Origin: Leucobacter sp. G161
GTDB taxonomy: Bacteria > Actinomycetota > Actinomycetes > Actinomycetales > Microbacteriaceae
Length of the DNA stretch: 64,000 bases
Assembly: GCF_001482305.1 (NCBI RefSeq)
Contig: NZ_LOHP01000064.1
Coordinates: forward strand, 62,001-126,000
Direction: 5' to 3'
Below the pieces are notes generated by a model. The model did no database searches. It saw only the letters and a list, made by a program, of their open reading frames with translations, and was not told where the DNA came from. The stretch's first letter is position 1, and every line of letters starts with the position of its first letter. Shown here in pieces: positions 8,474 to 16,528 of the stretch. The position numbers and the translations under genes are program-made.

Positions 8474-10072
8474 TTATGAACGGAGGGTGAGCATGGCGAC
8501 CTTGGAGGTCTCCTGAGCCACCTGCTCTTCGTCGAGGACACTCACCTGAGCTTCGAGCTCGACGGAGGCACCACTCGTGACATCGGTGACGAGCATCGTG
8601 ACGAGACCCTCAGCGCTGATCTCAACGGTGATATCAACCGGCGCTCCGGCCGGCAGGCCGCTCGGGAGTGGGAGCTCTGCGTTCTTCAGCAGCGAGTTGT
8701 CAGCGACCACATCGGATTCGCGTTCGCCTCCCTGCTCATACATCTTGATGTCGAGCTCGGCCTGGTTCGCGACGACAGTTCCGGCATGGAGCGGCTCTGC
8801 GGTGTACGGAATCTTCTCGTTGGCGCTCGCAAAGAAGTGAATGTACCCTGTTTCGTCAGCCTCATCGCGTGCAAGCTGCACGCCAACGCCGCGGGAGAGG
8901 ACATTCGCGATGCTCAGCGTCGCAGAGGAACCCGGGATAAACGCGAGCGGCGCCGCGTCAGCCGCCACCTCGACGGGTGTGTCCTCGTCGCCCGTGCTCA
9001 GTACCTCGTTGACGGCGGCCTGGCCGTACGCTGCAGCCCCCTTTGCGACGGCAAGATCAAAATCGGTGTCTTGAGCGTCCCATCCGAGCTTGTCCTTGAG
9101 CGCCGCTTTCACCGCGGGCATGCGTGACGAGCCGCCCACGAGCAGTACCCGGTCGACCGTGATGTTTGCGTCTTTCGCGGTTGCGGTCGCCAGGGTTCGC
9201 TCGGAGATCTCGATGGTCTGGGCGAGCAGGTGCTGAGTCGCCTCTTCGAAGTCCGCGCGGGTGATCTCAATGCTTGCGCGGCGACCATCGTAGGTTGGCC
9301 GCATGGAAGCACTGTCCCGGCGGGACAGTGTCTTCTTGAGCTCCTCTGCACCGAGCTGGAGGTCGAGCATGAACTCTTCGTCGTAGCGTGGGTCGTCATC
9401 ACCGAGGCCTGCCTCAGCGATGAAGCGTTCGGCGATGAGGTTTACGAGCGCGGCATCCCAGTCTGCTCCACCGAGTAGGCGGTTTCCGTCGACGGCTACG
9501 ACCTCAACGGAGCCGTCGCCGATCTTCATGATCGTGGTATCGAAGGTGCCACCGCCCAAGTCATACACCATGATCGTTTCGTTCCCCTCGCTGCGGGCGC
9601 TGATGGAGAGTGCCGCAGCGACGGGCTCGGTGACGATGCCGACAACCTCAAGGCCAGCGATCTGGCCGGCCTGCCGAGTGGCTTCGCGCTCGCGTACACC
9701 GAAGTAGGCGGGAACGGTGATCACCACCTTCGACACCTCGCTGCTCGACTCGTTGTTCGCCGCCGTTACGAGCTCTTTGAGGATGAGCCCGGAGATCGCC
9801 TCGGGGGTGTATGTGGTGCCCTGAAACTCCTGTGGGTACTCAGTGCCAATGTGGCGCTTGATCAGTAGGCAGGCGTTCTCGGGGTCACTGATGGCGACTC
9901 GTTTGGCTTCGGTTCCGACGATTGCATTCGAGGGGCTCTCGAAATACACCACTGACGGGGTGGTTTGTTCGCCCTCAAAGTTGGCGATGACCTCTGCGGC
10001 CCCGTGCTCACCGATCCGCGCAATCGCGGAGTACGTCGTGCCGAGGTCGATACCGTAGACGGAGTCGTTCAT
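8474..10072 (-). CDS. Short DnaK/Hsp70-family chaperone, probably lacking the helical lid
   Basis: A 532-residue Hsp70-family ATPase. The nucleotide-binding domain is intact: phosphate-1 motif GIDLGTT at 7-13, phosphate-2 DLGGGTFD at 171-178, adenosine motif VGGSSRMP at 312-319. A beta-type substrate-binding region follows from about 385. The protein ends near where the alpha-helical lid of E. coli DnaK (638 residues) would begin, so lid and C-terminal tail appear absent. This is a dedicated Hsp70 paralogue, not the housekeeping DnaK: no dnaJ is adjacent. Its start overlaps the GrpE-like gene by 4 nt, so the two are translationally coupled. Hsp70 proteins bind exposed hydrophobic segments in an ATP-controlled cycle; the client here is unknown. 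Confidence 0.88.
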   Translation of the reverse strand: MNDSVYGIDLGTTYSAIARIGEHGAAEVIANFEGEQTTPSVVYFESPSNAIVGTEAKRVAISDPENACLLIKRHIGTEYPQEFQGTTYTPEAISGLILKELVTAANNESSSEVSKVVITVPAYFGVREREATRQAGQIAGLEVVGIVTEPVAAALSISARSEGNETIMVYDLGGGTFDTTIMKIGDGSVEVVAVDGNRLLGGADWDAALVNLIAERFIAEAGLGDDDPRYDEEFMLDLQLGAEELKKTLSRRDSASMRPTYDGRRASIEITRADFEEATQHLLAQTIEISERTLATATAKDANITVDRVLLVGGSSRMPAVKAALKDKLGWDAQDTDFDLAVAKGAAAYGQAAVNEVLSTGDEDTPVEVAADAAPLAFIPGSSATLSIANVLSRGVGVQLARDEADETGYIHFFASANEKIPYTAEPLHAGTVVANQAELDIKMYEQGGERESDVVADNSLLKNAELPLPSGLPAGAPVDITVEISAEGLVTMLVTDVTSGASVELEAQVSVLDEEQVAQETSKVAMLTLRS

Positions 10073-10941
10073 GCTGTCTCGTTTCTGTGCTGCTCTGGAG
10101 TCAGGGAGGCGGTCTGGGCCGAGTCGGCCGTAGCGGGTGACTCAGCGGGCGCGACGTCGCTCGGAGGGCCGTTCACCGTGGCGTCGGCAGGGGGAGTGAA
10201 CGTGAAGACAGTGACTCGGGCCGGGAGGAGCACTCGCGCGGCACCCGCAAACCCGAACCCCTGACGGAGCACGCGTTGGATCTTGCCAGACCGCTCTTCC
10301 TCTGCTGTCTGGATGGCACGCTGCGCGTGATGGAGCTTGGCGTCGAACTCCCCGCCGACTGTGGCTTCCACGGAGGAAAGGTCATACAGGGCAAGCAGCT
10401 CCTCAATTGATTCTGCGAAGAATGCAAAATCATCCGCGGCCTGTGTGTTCTCGCTGTTGCCTTCGGCCGCGCGCTGCGCCTCTGCGTGGAGGGTGGCCAG
10501 GCGTTCAAACGTGGGCTTCAGGAGCTGACGCACCTGGTCTTGCTGCAGCGTTTCGACGTGGGCCTGGAGCGCTCGAGCGCTCTGCTCCTGCGCCGAGGTG
10601 CGATCGTGAAACCGATCAATTGCGGCACCAATCCCAGCGAGTATCGGCGCGATCTCGGCCGAGACTGCAGCTGCCAAGGCCGCCGTCGGCTCGGGTGTGT
10701 CTGTTGCGGTCTCGAGGGGCACGCCTGTGTCGGTGCACGTTGCGGGGGGAGTGTCGACTTTCGTGTCAGTCTCTACCTCCAGCGAGGCGTCCGGCTGGGC
10801 GCCTCCGTCCGTGTCAACGTCGGGTTCCCCGTGAGCCGTGTCGTGGGTGATGCCCGACCCTCCCGCGGCGACCGCTAGCGTGTCGTCCTGTGTGGCTGGG
10901 TCGGCACCGTCCGGATGCCCCGGCGTCACTGCCTCGCTCAT
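10069..10941 (-). CDS. GrpE-like nucleotide exchange factor or coiled-coil partner of the operon Hsp70
   Basis: The first gene of the operon. I place the start at the ATG at 10941 because it gives an acidic, low-complexity N-terminus starting MSEAVTPGHPDGAD; a longer frame extends to 11028 but would run through likely promoter sequence. The 290-residue protein has about 100 disordered residues rich in Asp, Thr, Pro and Ala, then a long coiled-coil (about 105-215) with GrpE-like character, then a short beta-like segment and a disordered tail. Overlap with the Hsp70 gene supports a GrpE-type exchange factor. Sequence similarity to housekeeping GrpE is weak by eye, so the call rests largely on context. 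Confidence 0.65.
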   Translation of the reverse strand: MSEAVTPGHPDGADPATQDDTLAVAAGGSGITHDTAHGEPDVDTDGGAQPDASLEVETDTKVDTPPATCTDTGVPLETATDTPEPTAALAAAVSAEIAPILAGIGAAIDRFHDRTSAQEQSARALQAHVETLQQDQVRQLLKPTFERLATLHAEAQRAAEGNSENTQAADDFAFFAESIEELLALYDLSSVEATVGGEFDAKLHHAQRAIQTAEEERSGKIQRVLRQGFGFAGAARVLLPARVTVFTFTPPADATVNGPPSDVAPAESPATADSAQTASLTPEQHRNETA

Positions 10942-11001
10942 TGTGCAGAAATCCCTTCGGTAAGCTATGCCCGCCACGAAACCCAGCGGGCGCTTTGTCG
11001 A

Positions 11002-11012
11002 TAGACAGTCTA
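11002..11012. promoter_or_regulatory. Small palindrome upstream of the GTPase/Hsp70 operon
   Basis: TAGACAGTCTA is an 11-bp palindrome 61 bases upstream of the chosen start of the first gene of the operon. Next to it, at 11022-11033, is an AT-rich stretch that reads TATGTATAAACT on the minus strand and could serve as a -10 region. No convincing -35 is seen. It is an operator candidate; the regulator is not identified. Confidence 0.35.
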
Positions 11013-11201
11013 CGCACAGTTTATACATAGGAAACGCAGGGGTTTGGGAGTGCGTGGATTTTTGCGGTTCGCCTCGCGGGTCGGGCGGTGACCCGCCACG
11101 GGGGCGCTGCCCGATATTAGGCGCGATATGTCTCGCATGTCAACGACGCTCGTCGCGATTGCTGTCGATGGGGTGGGCGATGATGCCCGCTGAGTCTGCC
11201 T

Positions 11202-11232
11202 CCCGCTCGTGTCGGTGGACGACACGAGCGGG
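11202..11232 (-). terminator. Hairpin after the ABC-importer permease gene
   Basis: A perfect 13-bp inverted repeat (CCCGCTCGTGTCG and its complement) with a 5-base loop, starting 20 bases past the permease stop. There is no clear T-run on either strand, so it may act as a factor-assisted terminator or 3'-end stabiliser. Confidence 0.6.
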
Positions 11233-11252
11233 AGGGGGTATTGCGCGGAGCG

Positions 11253-12203
11253 TCAGCGCGTTGCGCGGCTGCTCTTGCTGATGACGTCGACACCGACCGC
11301 GAGGAGGATGACGACGCCGAGGACCACGCGCTGCAGAATCGGGTCGACCTGATTCAGGTTGAAGCCGTTGCCGAGGATGGCGATGAAGATGGCACCGATG
11401 ACCGTCCGCCACACGGCACCTGAACCGCCGGAGATTGAAGTGCCACCGACCACGACTGCCGCGAGAACGGCGAAGACAAACGTGAAATCGTCCCCGGCTC
11501 GGGCGCTCATACTCTGTGCTGAGTTCAGCACCCCAGCCAGTCCCGCACACGCACCCACGACGACGAAGGTCGACGCGAGGATACCTCGGGTGCGTATACC
11601 CGAGAGCCTGGCGGCCTCCGGGTTCGCCCCTGTGGCGTACACATAGCGTCCGTAGCGGGTCTTGGCGAGCAGGATCCAGAAGGCGGCAACTACCACGATC
11701 GCAATCACAGTCGCCGAGGTGAACGGTCCGATGCGCAGCATCGACAGATTGCGAAACGCCGGGTCGGTCGGGCTGAGGATCGACTGGTTGCTGACCAGGT
11801 AGGCAATTCCGAAGAAGATGAATGAGGTGGCCAGGGTCGCGATGAATGAGTTGATCTTCATGCCGACGACTGCCAGCGCATTGAGCGCCCCGCACAGCGC
11901 TCCCGTGGCGATCCCGGCCGCGACGGCGGCGGTGATTGACCCGGTTGCGATCTGCGTTTGCAGGGCGACCAGCGGGCTGAGGATATAGATCGCCGAGAGG
12001 CTGACATCAAATGCGCCAGCAATGAGGGTGAGGGTGAACGGGGCCGCCACGATGAGGATCGTGGCCTGCTGGTGCAGCACGTTGCTGAGATTGCCCGCCG
12101 TGAAGAACCCCGGGGTCGAAACTGCCAGCCCCACAAAGAGCAGGAGCGTTACCCAGAGGATGGCGTAGCGGGACATGGACTGCAGCGTTGCAGTGAGTGT
12201 CAT
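11253..12203 (-). CDS. Ribose-type ABC importer permease
   Basis: A 316-residue, very hydrophobic protein with about eight to ten membrane segments, of the RbsC/branched-type BPD_transp_2 permease family. The segment GALCGALNALAVVGMKINSFIATLATS corresponds to the conserved cytoplasmic region that contacts the ATPase, and GGTSISGGSG is also typical. It is the last gene of a three-gene importer operon, 13 nt after the ATPase gene and followed by a hairpin. Only one permease is present, as in ribose-type systems, where a homodimer forms the channel. Substrate is not evident from the sequence. Confidence 0.88.
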   Translation of the reverse strand: MTLTATLQSMSRYAILWVTLLLFVGLAVSTPGFFTAGNLSNVLHQQATILIVAAPFTLTLIAGAFDVSLSAIYILSPLVALQTQIATGSITAAVAAGIATGALCGALNALAVVGMKINSFIATLATSFIFFGIAYLVSNQSILSPTDPAFRNLSMLRIGPFTSATVIAIVVVAAFWILLAKTRYGRYVYATGANPEAARLSGIRTRGILASTFVVVGACAGLAGVLNSAQSMSARAGDDFTFVFAVLAAVVVGGTSISGGSGAVWRTVIGAIFIAILGNGFNLNQVDPILQRVVLGVVILLAVGVDVISKSSRATR

Positions 12204-12216
12204 TGAGGATCCTTCG

Positions 12217-13740
12217 TTAAATGGTTTCGACGGCTACAGCGGAGCCGAAAGCGAGGTCTGCGATACGTCGCTCGGTGACCTGGCCGTGATTCAGCGTGCC
12301 CGCGACCTGTCCGTGGTTCATGACGACGACTCGGTGGGCTAAGCCGATGACCTCCTCCATCTCGGAGGACACCATGAGAATTGCGAGGCCCTGTGCGGCG
12401 AGGCGCGCCAATAGGTCGTAGATCTGGCGCTTCGCTCCGACGTCGACGCCCCGCGTTGGTTCGTCCACAATGAGTAGCCGCGGCCCCGTGATGAGTGCTT
12501 TAGCGAACAGCGCCTTCTGCTGGTTGCCGCCCGAGAGGGTACCGATCGCCTGCCCCATGTGGCGCATGCTGATGTCGACGTCGTCCAAGAACGAGGCCAC
12601 GAGGCTGCGTTCGGCACCGCTACGGACGACGCCCCACGTTGACACTTGCGGGAGCGCCGAGATCGATACGTTGTCGCTAATAGACGCGTCGAGGAACAGC
12701 CCCTGTGATTTGCGGGATTCGGGCAGCATGACGACCCCGAGGCTGACGGAGCGGTCAGGCGAACGCCGCTGGTAGCGCCCACCGTCGACGGCGACCGCGC
12801 CAGCGGCACTTCGGTCGGCCCCGTAGACGGCCCGGAGCACCTCGCTCCGCCCGGAGCCGACGAGCCCGGCAATCGCTACGATCTCTCCCGCGTGCACGTC
12901 AAAGCTCACCCCGCTGAACCCCGTGCCCGTGAGCCCCGCGACGCTCAGGCGAACCTCCGCCCCAGGCGCCGGGGGCTGCTTGCCGGGGAAGACGCTGTCG
13001 AGTGCCCGGCCGATCATGAGTTCGACGAGCGAGTCGGGAGTGTGCCCGGCTGCCTCGCCCGAGTGCACCAGCTCGCCATCGCGAAGCACGGTGATGTCAT
13101 CTGCGAGGTCGAGCACTTCCTCGAGGAAGTGAGACACGTACACGATCGTGGTTCCCGACTCGCGGAGCCGCTTGATGATGGATCGCAGTCCGAGCGCCTC
13201 ATCGGTTGCGAGCCGCGCGGTCGGTTCGTCCATCACGATGACGGAGGCGTTGCTGGCGAGCGCTCGAAGCACTTCCACCTTTTGCTGATCTGCTACGGGC
13301 AGGCTGCTCACTGTGGCTGCTGGATCGAGGGTGATTCCGGTGCGCTCAGAGAGCGCGCGAAAGCGCTCGCGGAGTGCGCTCGTGCGCACGAAGGGGCCGC
13401 GATGATCCTCGTTGCCCAGATAGACGTTCTCGAGCACTGACAGTGAGGGAATCAACGCGAGCTCCTGGGCAACCATTGTCACGCCGTGCCCAATCGCATC
13501 CCGCGGCGAGGCGAACGCGACGGATGCGCCGTCGAAGGCGAGCGAGCCGCTATCGGCCTGGTGTACGCCGGCGATGATCTTCCCAAGTGTTGATTTCCCG
13601 GCACCGTTCTCGCCGACGAGCGCGTGCACCGTACCGACGCGGATCTCGATCGACACATCGGTGAGCGCCCGCACGCCATCAAACGACTTGCTGATATTGC
13701 TCAGGCGAATGGCCGACGCTGCGGCCAAGCGGTCAGCCAT
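12217..13740 (-). CDS. Ribose-type ABC importer ATPase with two nucleotide-binding domains
   Basis: A 507-residue fused ATPase of the RbsA/MglA type. The first domain has Walker A GENGAGKST beginning at residue 43, and VMDEPTARL as Walker B region. The second domain has the degenerate P-loop typical of this family (GLVGSGRSEVLRAVYG), signature LSGGNQQK and Walker B LLIVDEPTRGVDVG. Signature motif in the first half is also degenerate (SSLPVADQQKVE), which is usual in RbsA proteins. Its start overlaps the stop of the binding-protein gene by 8 nt. It would power import by the adjacent permease. Confidence 0.92.
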   Translation of the reverse strand: MADRLAAASAIRLSNISKSFDGVRALTDVSIEIRVGTVHALVGENGAGKSTLGKIIAGVHQADSGSLAFDGASVAFASPRDAIGHGVTMVAQELALIPSLSVLENVYLGNEDHRGPFVRTSALRERFRALSERTGITLDPAATVSSLPVADQQKVEVLRALASNASVIVMDEPTARLATDEALGLRSIIKRLRESGTTIVYVSHFLEEVLDLADDITVLRDGELVHSGEAAGHTPDSLVELMIGRALDSVFPGKQPPAPGAEVRLSVAGLTGTGFSGVSFDVHAGEIVAIAGLVGSGRSEVLRAVYGADRSAAGAVAVDGGRYQRRSPDRSVSLGVVMLPESRKSQGLFLDASISDNVSISALPQVSTWGVVRSGAERSLVASFLDDVDISMRHMGQAIGTLSGGNQQKALFAKALITGPRLLIVDEPTRGVDVGAKRQIYDLLARLAAQGLAILMVSSEMEEVIGLAHRVVVMNHGQVAGTLNHGQVTERRIADLAFGSAVAVETI

Positions 13741-14767
13741 TCCACTGCGCCGTGAACTTGTCGACGTTGGTGCCGATGACGAGGCCGTCGTCTGCGAGCT
13801 GGGTGACCGGGTCGATGCCGCCTGTCACGGTGCCCTCGCGAACGGCGTCGAGCATCGCCTGCAGTGCCAAGCGGCCCTCGTCTGCCGGCGCGACCGCGAC
13901 GGAACCAAACCACGTCCCGTCCGCAATGCCCTGGAGCGCGGGTGCTGACGCGCCGACGCCGATCACCTTGGTGTCGGCGAGCCCGGCGTCGGTGAGCGCG
14001 AGCAGCGCGCCCCTGGCCTGCTGGTCACCGGTGGCAACGAACACGTCGAAGTCGGTTCGGGACTGCACGAGATCCTGGGTGGCGGTCATCGGCTCGTCGG
14101 CGCCGAGGAACCCTCCCTCGACCTCCGCGACGACCGTGATGTTCGGGTGAGCTGCTATGACCTCGTCGAAGCCTGCGCGCACGGCCTCGTCGTAGATGAG
14201 GCCTTTGATCCCGAACATGTACGCCACATCGCAGGTCGTCTCGCCGTCGCACGCCTGCACGGCGAGCTGGCCGAGTCGCTTGCCGGTCGAGGTGGGAGGT
14301 GTCAGGATCGACGCGGCGACGCCCTCGACCTGCACGTCCGCGGTGTCGTAGCGTTCGCCGACCAACTGATTCAATACGACGACCTCGAGGCCAGCATCGA
14401 GCATGTCTTGGATGCCCGGAATGATCCCCGTGCCATCAATCGCAGCGACGATTGCGCCGTCGTACCGCCCTGAGGCGAGCACGTCCTGGATCTGCGCCGT
14501 CTGGGTTGCCGCGTCGAACGTCGCGTCGAACTCAGTGATTTTCACGTTCTCTGCCGTGGCCAACTCATCCATCGCGCCGGACGCGGCACTGAGAATCGTG
14601 TTTGCTGAGCTAGCGCTGAGGAATGCGATCTCGGTGGGGGCGCCATCACCTTCGCCGGTGGCCGGGGGAGCCTGGGCGGCGCAGCCAGCCAGGGCGAGCG
14701 CGGATACTGCCAGGGCAGACAGCGCCGCGGTCGCGAACAGTGGACGGGACGTCAAGGAATACTTCAT
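13733..14767 (-). CDS. Periplasmic-type sugar-binding lipoprotein of the ABC importer
   Basis: A 344-residue substrate-binding protein of the ribose/galactose (Peripla_BP_4) type. It begins with a basic stretch, a hydrophobic signal segment and a lipobox ending LALAGC, so it is predicted to be lipid-anchored at Cys29. The mature protein has repeated alternating alpha/beta segments, for example GAIVAAIDGTGIIPGIQDMLDAG and LVQSRTDFDVFVATGDQQARGALLALTDAG, that are typical of these binding proteins. A purine-rich RBS (GAGAGG) precedes the start. It is the first gene of the importer operon. The ligand cannot be read from the sequence; the neighbouring hydantoin/peptidase genes suggest a modified amino acid or related small molecule (inference). 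Confidence 0.9.
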   Translation of the reverse strand: MKYSLTSRPLFATAALSALAVSALALAGCAAQAPPATGEGDGAPTEIAFLSASSANTILSAASGAMDELATAENVKITEFDATFDAATQTAQIQDVLASGRYDGAIVAAIDGTGIIPGIQDMLDAGLEVVVLNQLVGERYDTADVQVEGVAASILTPPTSTGKRLGQLAVQACDGETTCDVAYMFGIKGLIYDEAVRAGFDEVIAAHPNITVVAEVEGGFLGADEPMTATQDLVQSRTDFDVFVATGDQQARGALLALTDAGLADTKVIGVGASAPALQGIADGTWFGSVAVAPADEGRLALQAMLDAVREGTVTGGIDPVTQLADDGLVIGTNVDKFTAQWNG

Positions 14768-14822
14768 TGTAGTGACCTCTCAAAGCGGGACCGCGAGGAG
14801 GATCCCGTCGCAGCATGCACCG

Positions 14823-14828
14823 ATCTTA
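14823..14828 (-). promoter_or_regulatory. Candidate -10 for the ABC-importer operon
   Basis: On the minus strand TAAGAT lies 55 bases upstream of the binding-protein start, after the terminator that follows the pucR-type gene. A GTGACA-like hexamer lies about 14 bases further upstream; spacing is short, so this is tentative. Confidence 0.3.
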
Positions 14829-14867
14829 TGAGCGGCCAGAGCTGTCACAGCGGGGCAGATAGCTCAG

Positions 14868-14902
14868 TCAAAAACACCGCGATGGGCGCAGCGCCCAACG
14901 CG
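14868..14902 (-). terminator. Rho-independent terminator of the PucR-type regulator gene
   Basis: On the minus strand a 12-bp stem with one mismatch (arms 14878-14889 and 14891-14902) is followed by GTGTTTTTG, a run of five T. It starts about 11 bases after the regulator stop and separates the catabolic operon from the ABC-importer operon. Confidence 0.75.
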
Positions 14903-14913
14903 TTTGTGGCTGG

Positions 14914-16491
14914 CTACCGACCGATCTTGACGGTGCGGCAGGCGAGCTGGATCGCGAGCCGCTGGTCAGCCTCATCCAAGTCGATGAGAAGGAGTTCGCG
15001 GATCCTGGCGAGCCGATTCATGACCGTGTTGCGGTGCAGTCCGAGCAGATCGGCGGTAATCGTCGGAGACGACTCTGAGTCCAGGTACACCTCCAGCGTG
15101 CGCAAGAGCGAGCCATCGCTATCGTTCTCGGTGATGGGCCGGAGCATCACCTCCGCGATTTCTGCGGACTCTGCAGACGAGTACCAGCCGAGCAGGATGC
15201 GTTCGACTCCGAGCTCGTCGATGTTGTGGACGACCGAGGCGCCGCCGGCGGCCTGGGCAAGCGTTGCTGCCTGCTGGGCCTCCGAGAGGCTGCGGCGGAG
15301 CCCGGCGATCCCGTACGCTGGGCGCCCGACCCCGGTCGCGAGCCGCATGTCCTCGTACCCCTCGGCGAAGGTCGACATTGCACGCCGCATCCGTCTGGTG
15401 AAATCCACGAGGGCGCTGGTCGAAGGCTCTCGGTCGGCGAACGTCCAGAACGTCCAACCATCAGCGCGCTCGATGAGTGCCCCGATGATCCCGAATTTGG
15501 CGAGCGCAGTCTGGAGGCTCTCGGTGCGCGCGAGCACACGCAATTCATCGCCGTCGCCCGTGAGCTTGACGTGCACCGCTGTGCACCAGCCCTCGACTTT
15601 CCAGCCCGTGACTCCGATCTGATGCAGCAGTGCCGGTTCCGCGCCCTCGGACGCAATGATCGCGTTGAGCACGCCGAGGCGGAATCGTGCGTCGCGTTCC
15701 TGTGAGAGACGCTCAGACATGAGCCCGGCAACGAGATACCTGCTCGCGATCTCGAGGATCGTCGCTGCTGCTTCACGCCAGAAGGCAGTCGGAGCGTGTT
15801 TTTCGGTGACGAGCCAAAAGCTCGGCAGCTCGCTGCCCGCGAGCGCAATGGGGTGGACCGCTCGTGCCCGGTGGTCTGCAACGTGATAGGTGGAGACCGG
15901 AATTCGTTCCTGCCTGCTCAGCGGGCGTTCGAGAGCAGGGCCAGCCACGACAGCGCCGTCGATCCCGACGAGACAGGACGCTGCGTCGAGGACGGCGTCG
16001 ATGACGCTCAGCACCGCAGCCGGTGTCTCCCGTCTGCCGATCCGGCTCATCCCAGCAACCGCGCTCACGATGAGCCGAGACAGGTTTCGCTCGGGTTCAG
16101 AAATCAGGTTGCGGAGCTCATCTGCGATGGTCAGCAGGTCAGCGTCCACCTCGACGAGGGGGAGCGAGAGCCTGCTCGCGAGTCGGCGTGGTGACAGCCG
16201 GATCTCGAGGCTCGGACTGGTGACGAGCACCATCGCTGCGCCTGCGTCGGCCGCCCACCGTAACGCGAGGTCAAGGAAATAGGTGTCAGTGCTCATCCGA
16301 TCCCCGTCAAGCACGAGGATGACTCCCGGGCGGATCGGAAACGACTCACGGACCCGTGGGGCGATCTGTACGCCAGTGACTGGCATGTCTAGGCCTGCTT
16401 GGCCGCCGAGGAGCGCCCCCGCGTGCAGCACGGGGGCGCTCAAGAGCTGGCGGACGGTGATGCGGTCCGCCTCCGCGTGTCCGAGAGCCAT
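14914..16491 (-). CDS. PucR-family transcriptional regulator
   Basis: A 525-residue regulator. I start it at the ATG at 16491, giving MALGHAEADRITVRQLLSAP; a longer frame overlaps the dipeptidase gene and its extra residues look non-coding. The N-terminal ~130 residues match the purine catabolism regulator (PucR) sensory domain, a central ~230 residues are of GGDEF-like CdaR type, and the C-terminus has a PucR C-terminal helix-turn-helix with the motif ADLLGLHRNTVMNRLARI. Such proteins usually control neighbouring catabolic genes in response to a pathway metabolite. It lies 37 nt after the dipeptidase gene and is last in its operon, so it may control this cluster and the importer. Confidence 0.88.
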   Translation of the reverse strand: MALGHAEADRITVRQLLSAPVLHAGALLGGQAGLDMPVTGVQIAPRVRESFPIRPGVILVLDGDRMSTDTYFLDLALRWAADAGAAMVLVTSPSLEIRLSPRRLASRLSLPLVEVDADLLTIADELRNLISEPERNLSRLIVSAVAGMSRIGRRETPAAVLSVIDAVLDAASCLVGIDGAVVAGPALERPLSRQERIPVSTYHVADHRARAVHPIALAGSELPSFWLVTEKHAPTAFWREAAATILEIASRYLVAGLMSERLSQERDARFRLGVLNAIIASEGAEPALLHQIGVTGWKVEGWCTAVHVKLTGDGDELRVLARTESLQTALAKFGIIGALIERADGWTFWTFADREPSTSALVDFTRRMRRAMSTFAEGYEDMRLATGVGRPAYGIAGLRRSLSEAQQAATLAQAAGGASVVHNIDELGVERILLGWYSSAESAEIAEVMLRPITENDSDGSLLRTLEVYLDSESSPTITADLLGLHRNTVMNRLARIRELLLIDLDEADQRLAIQLACRTVKIGR

Positions 16492-16528
16492 GGCTAGATT
16501 CTGCCACGCGGAGCGATGCAGCTCATAG

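Larger units (their letters stand above)
10942..11252. other. Gene-free gap: operon promoter region and ABC-operon 3' end
   Basis: No gene is visible in these 311 bases. The right part should hold the 3' end of the ABC-importer operon, including a strong hairpin at 11202-11232. The left part should hold the promoter of the GTPase/Hsp70 operon. A second 7-bp inverted repeat lies at 11076-11096 (GCGGGTC/GACCCGC). Confidence 0.6.
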
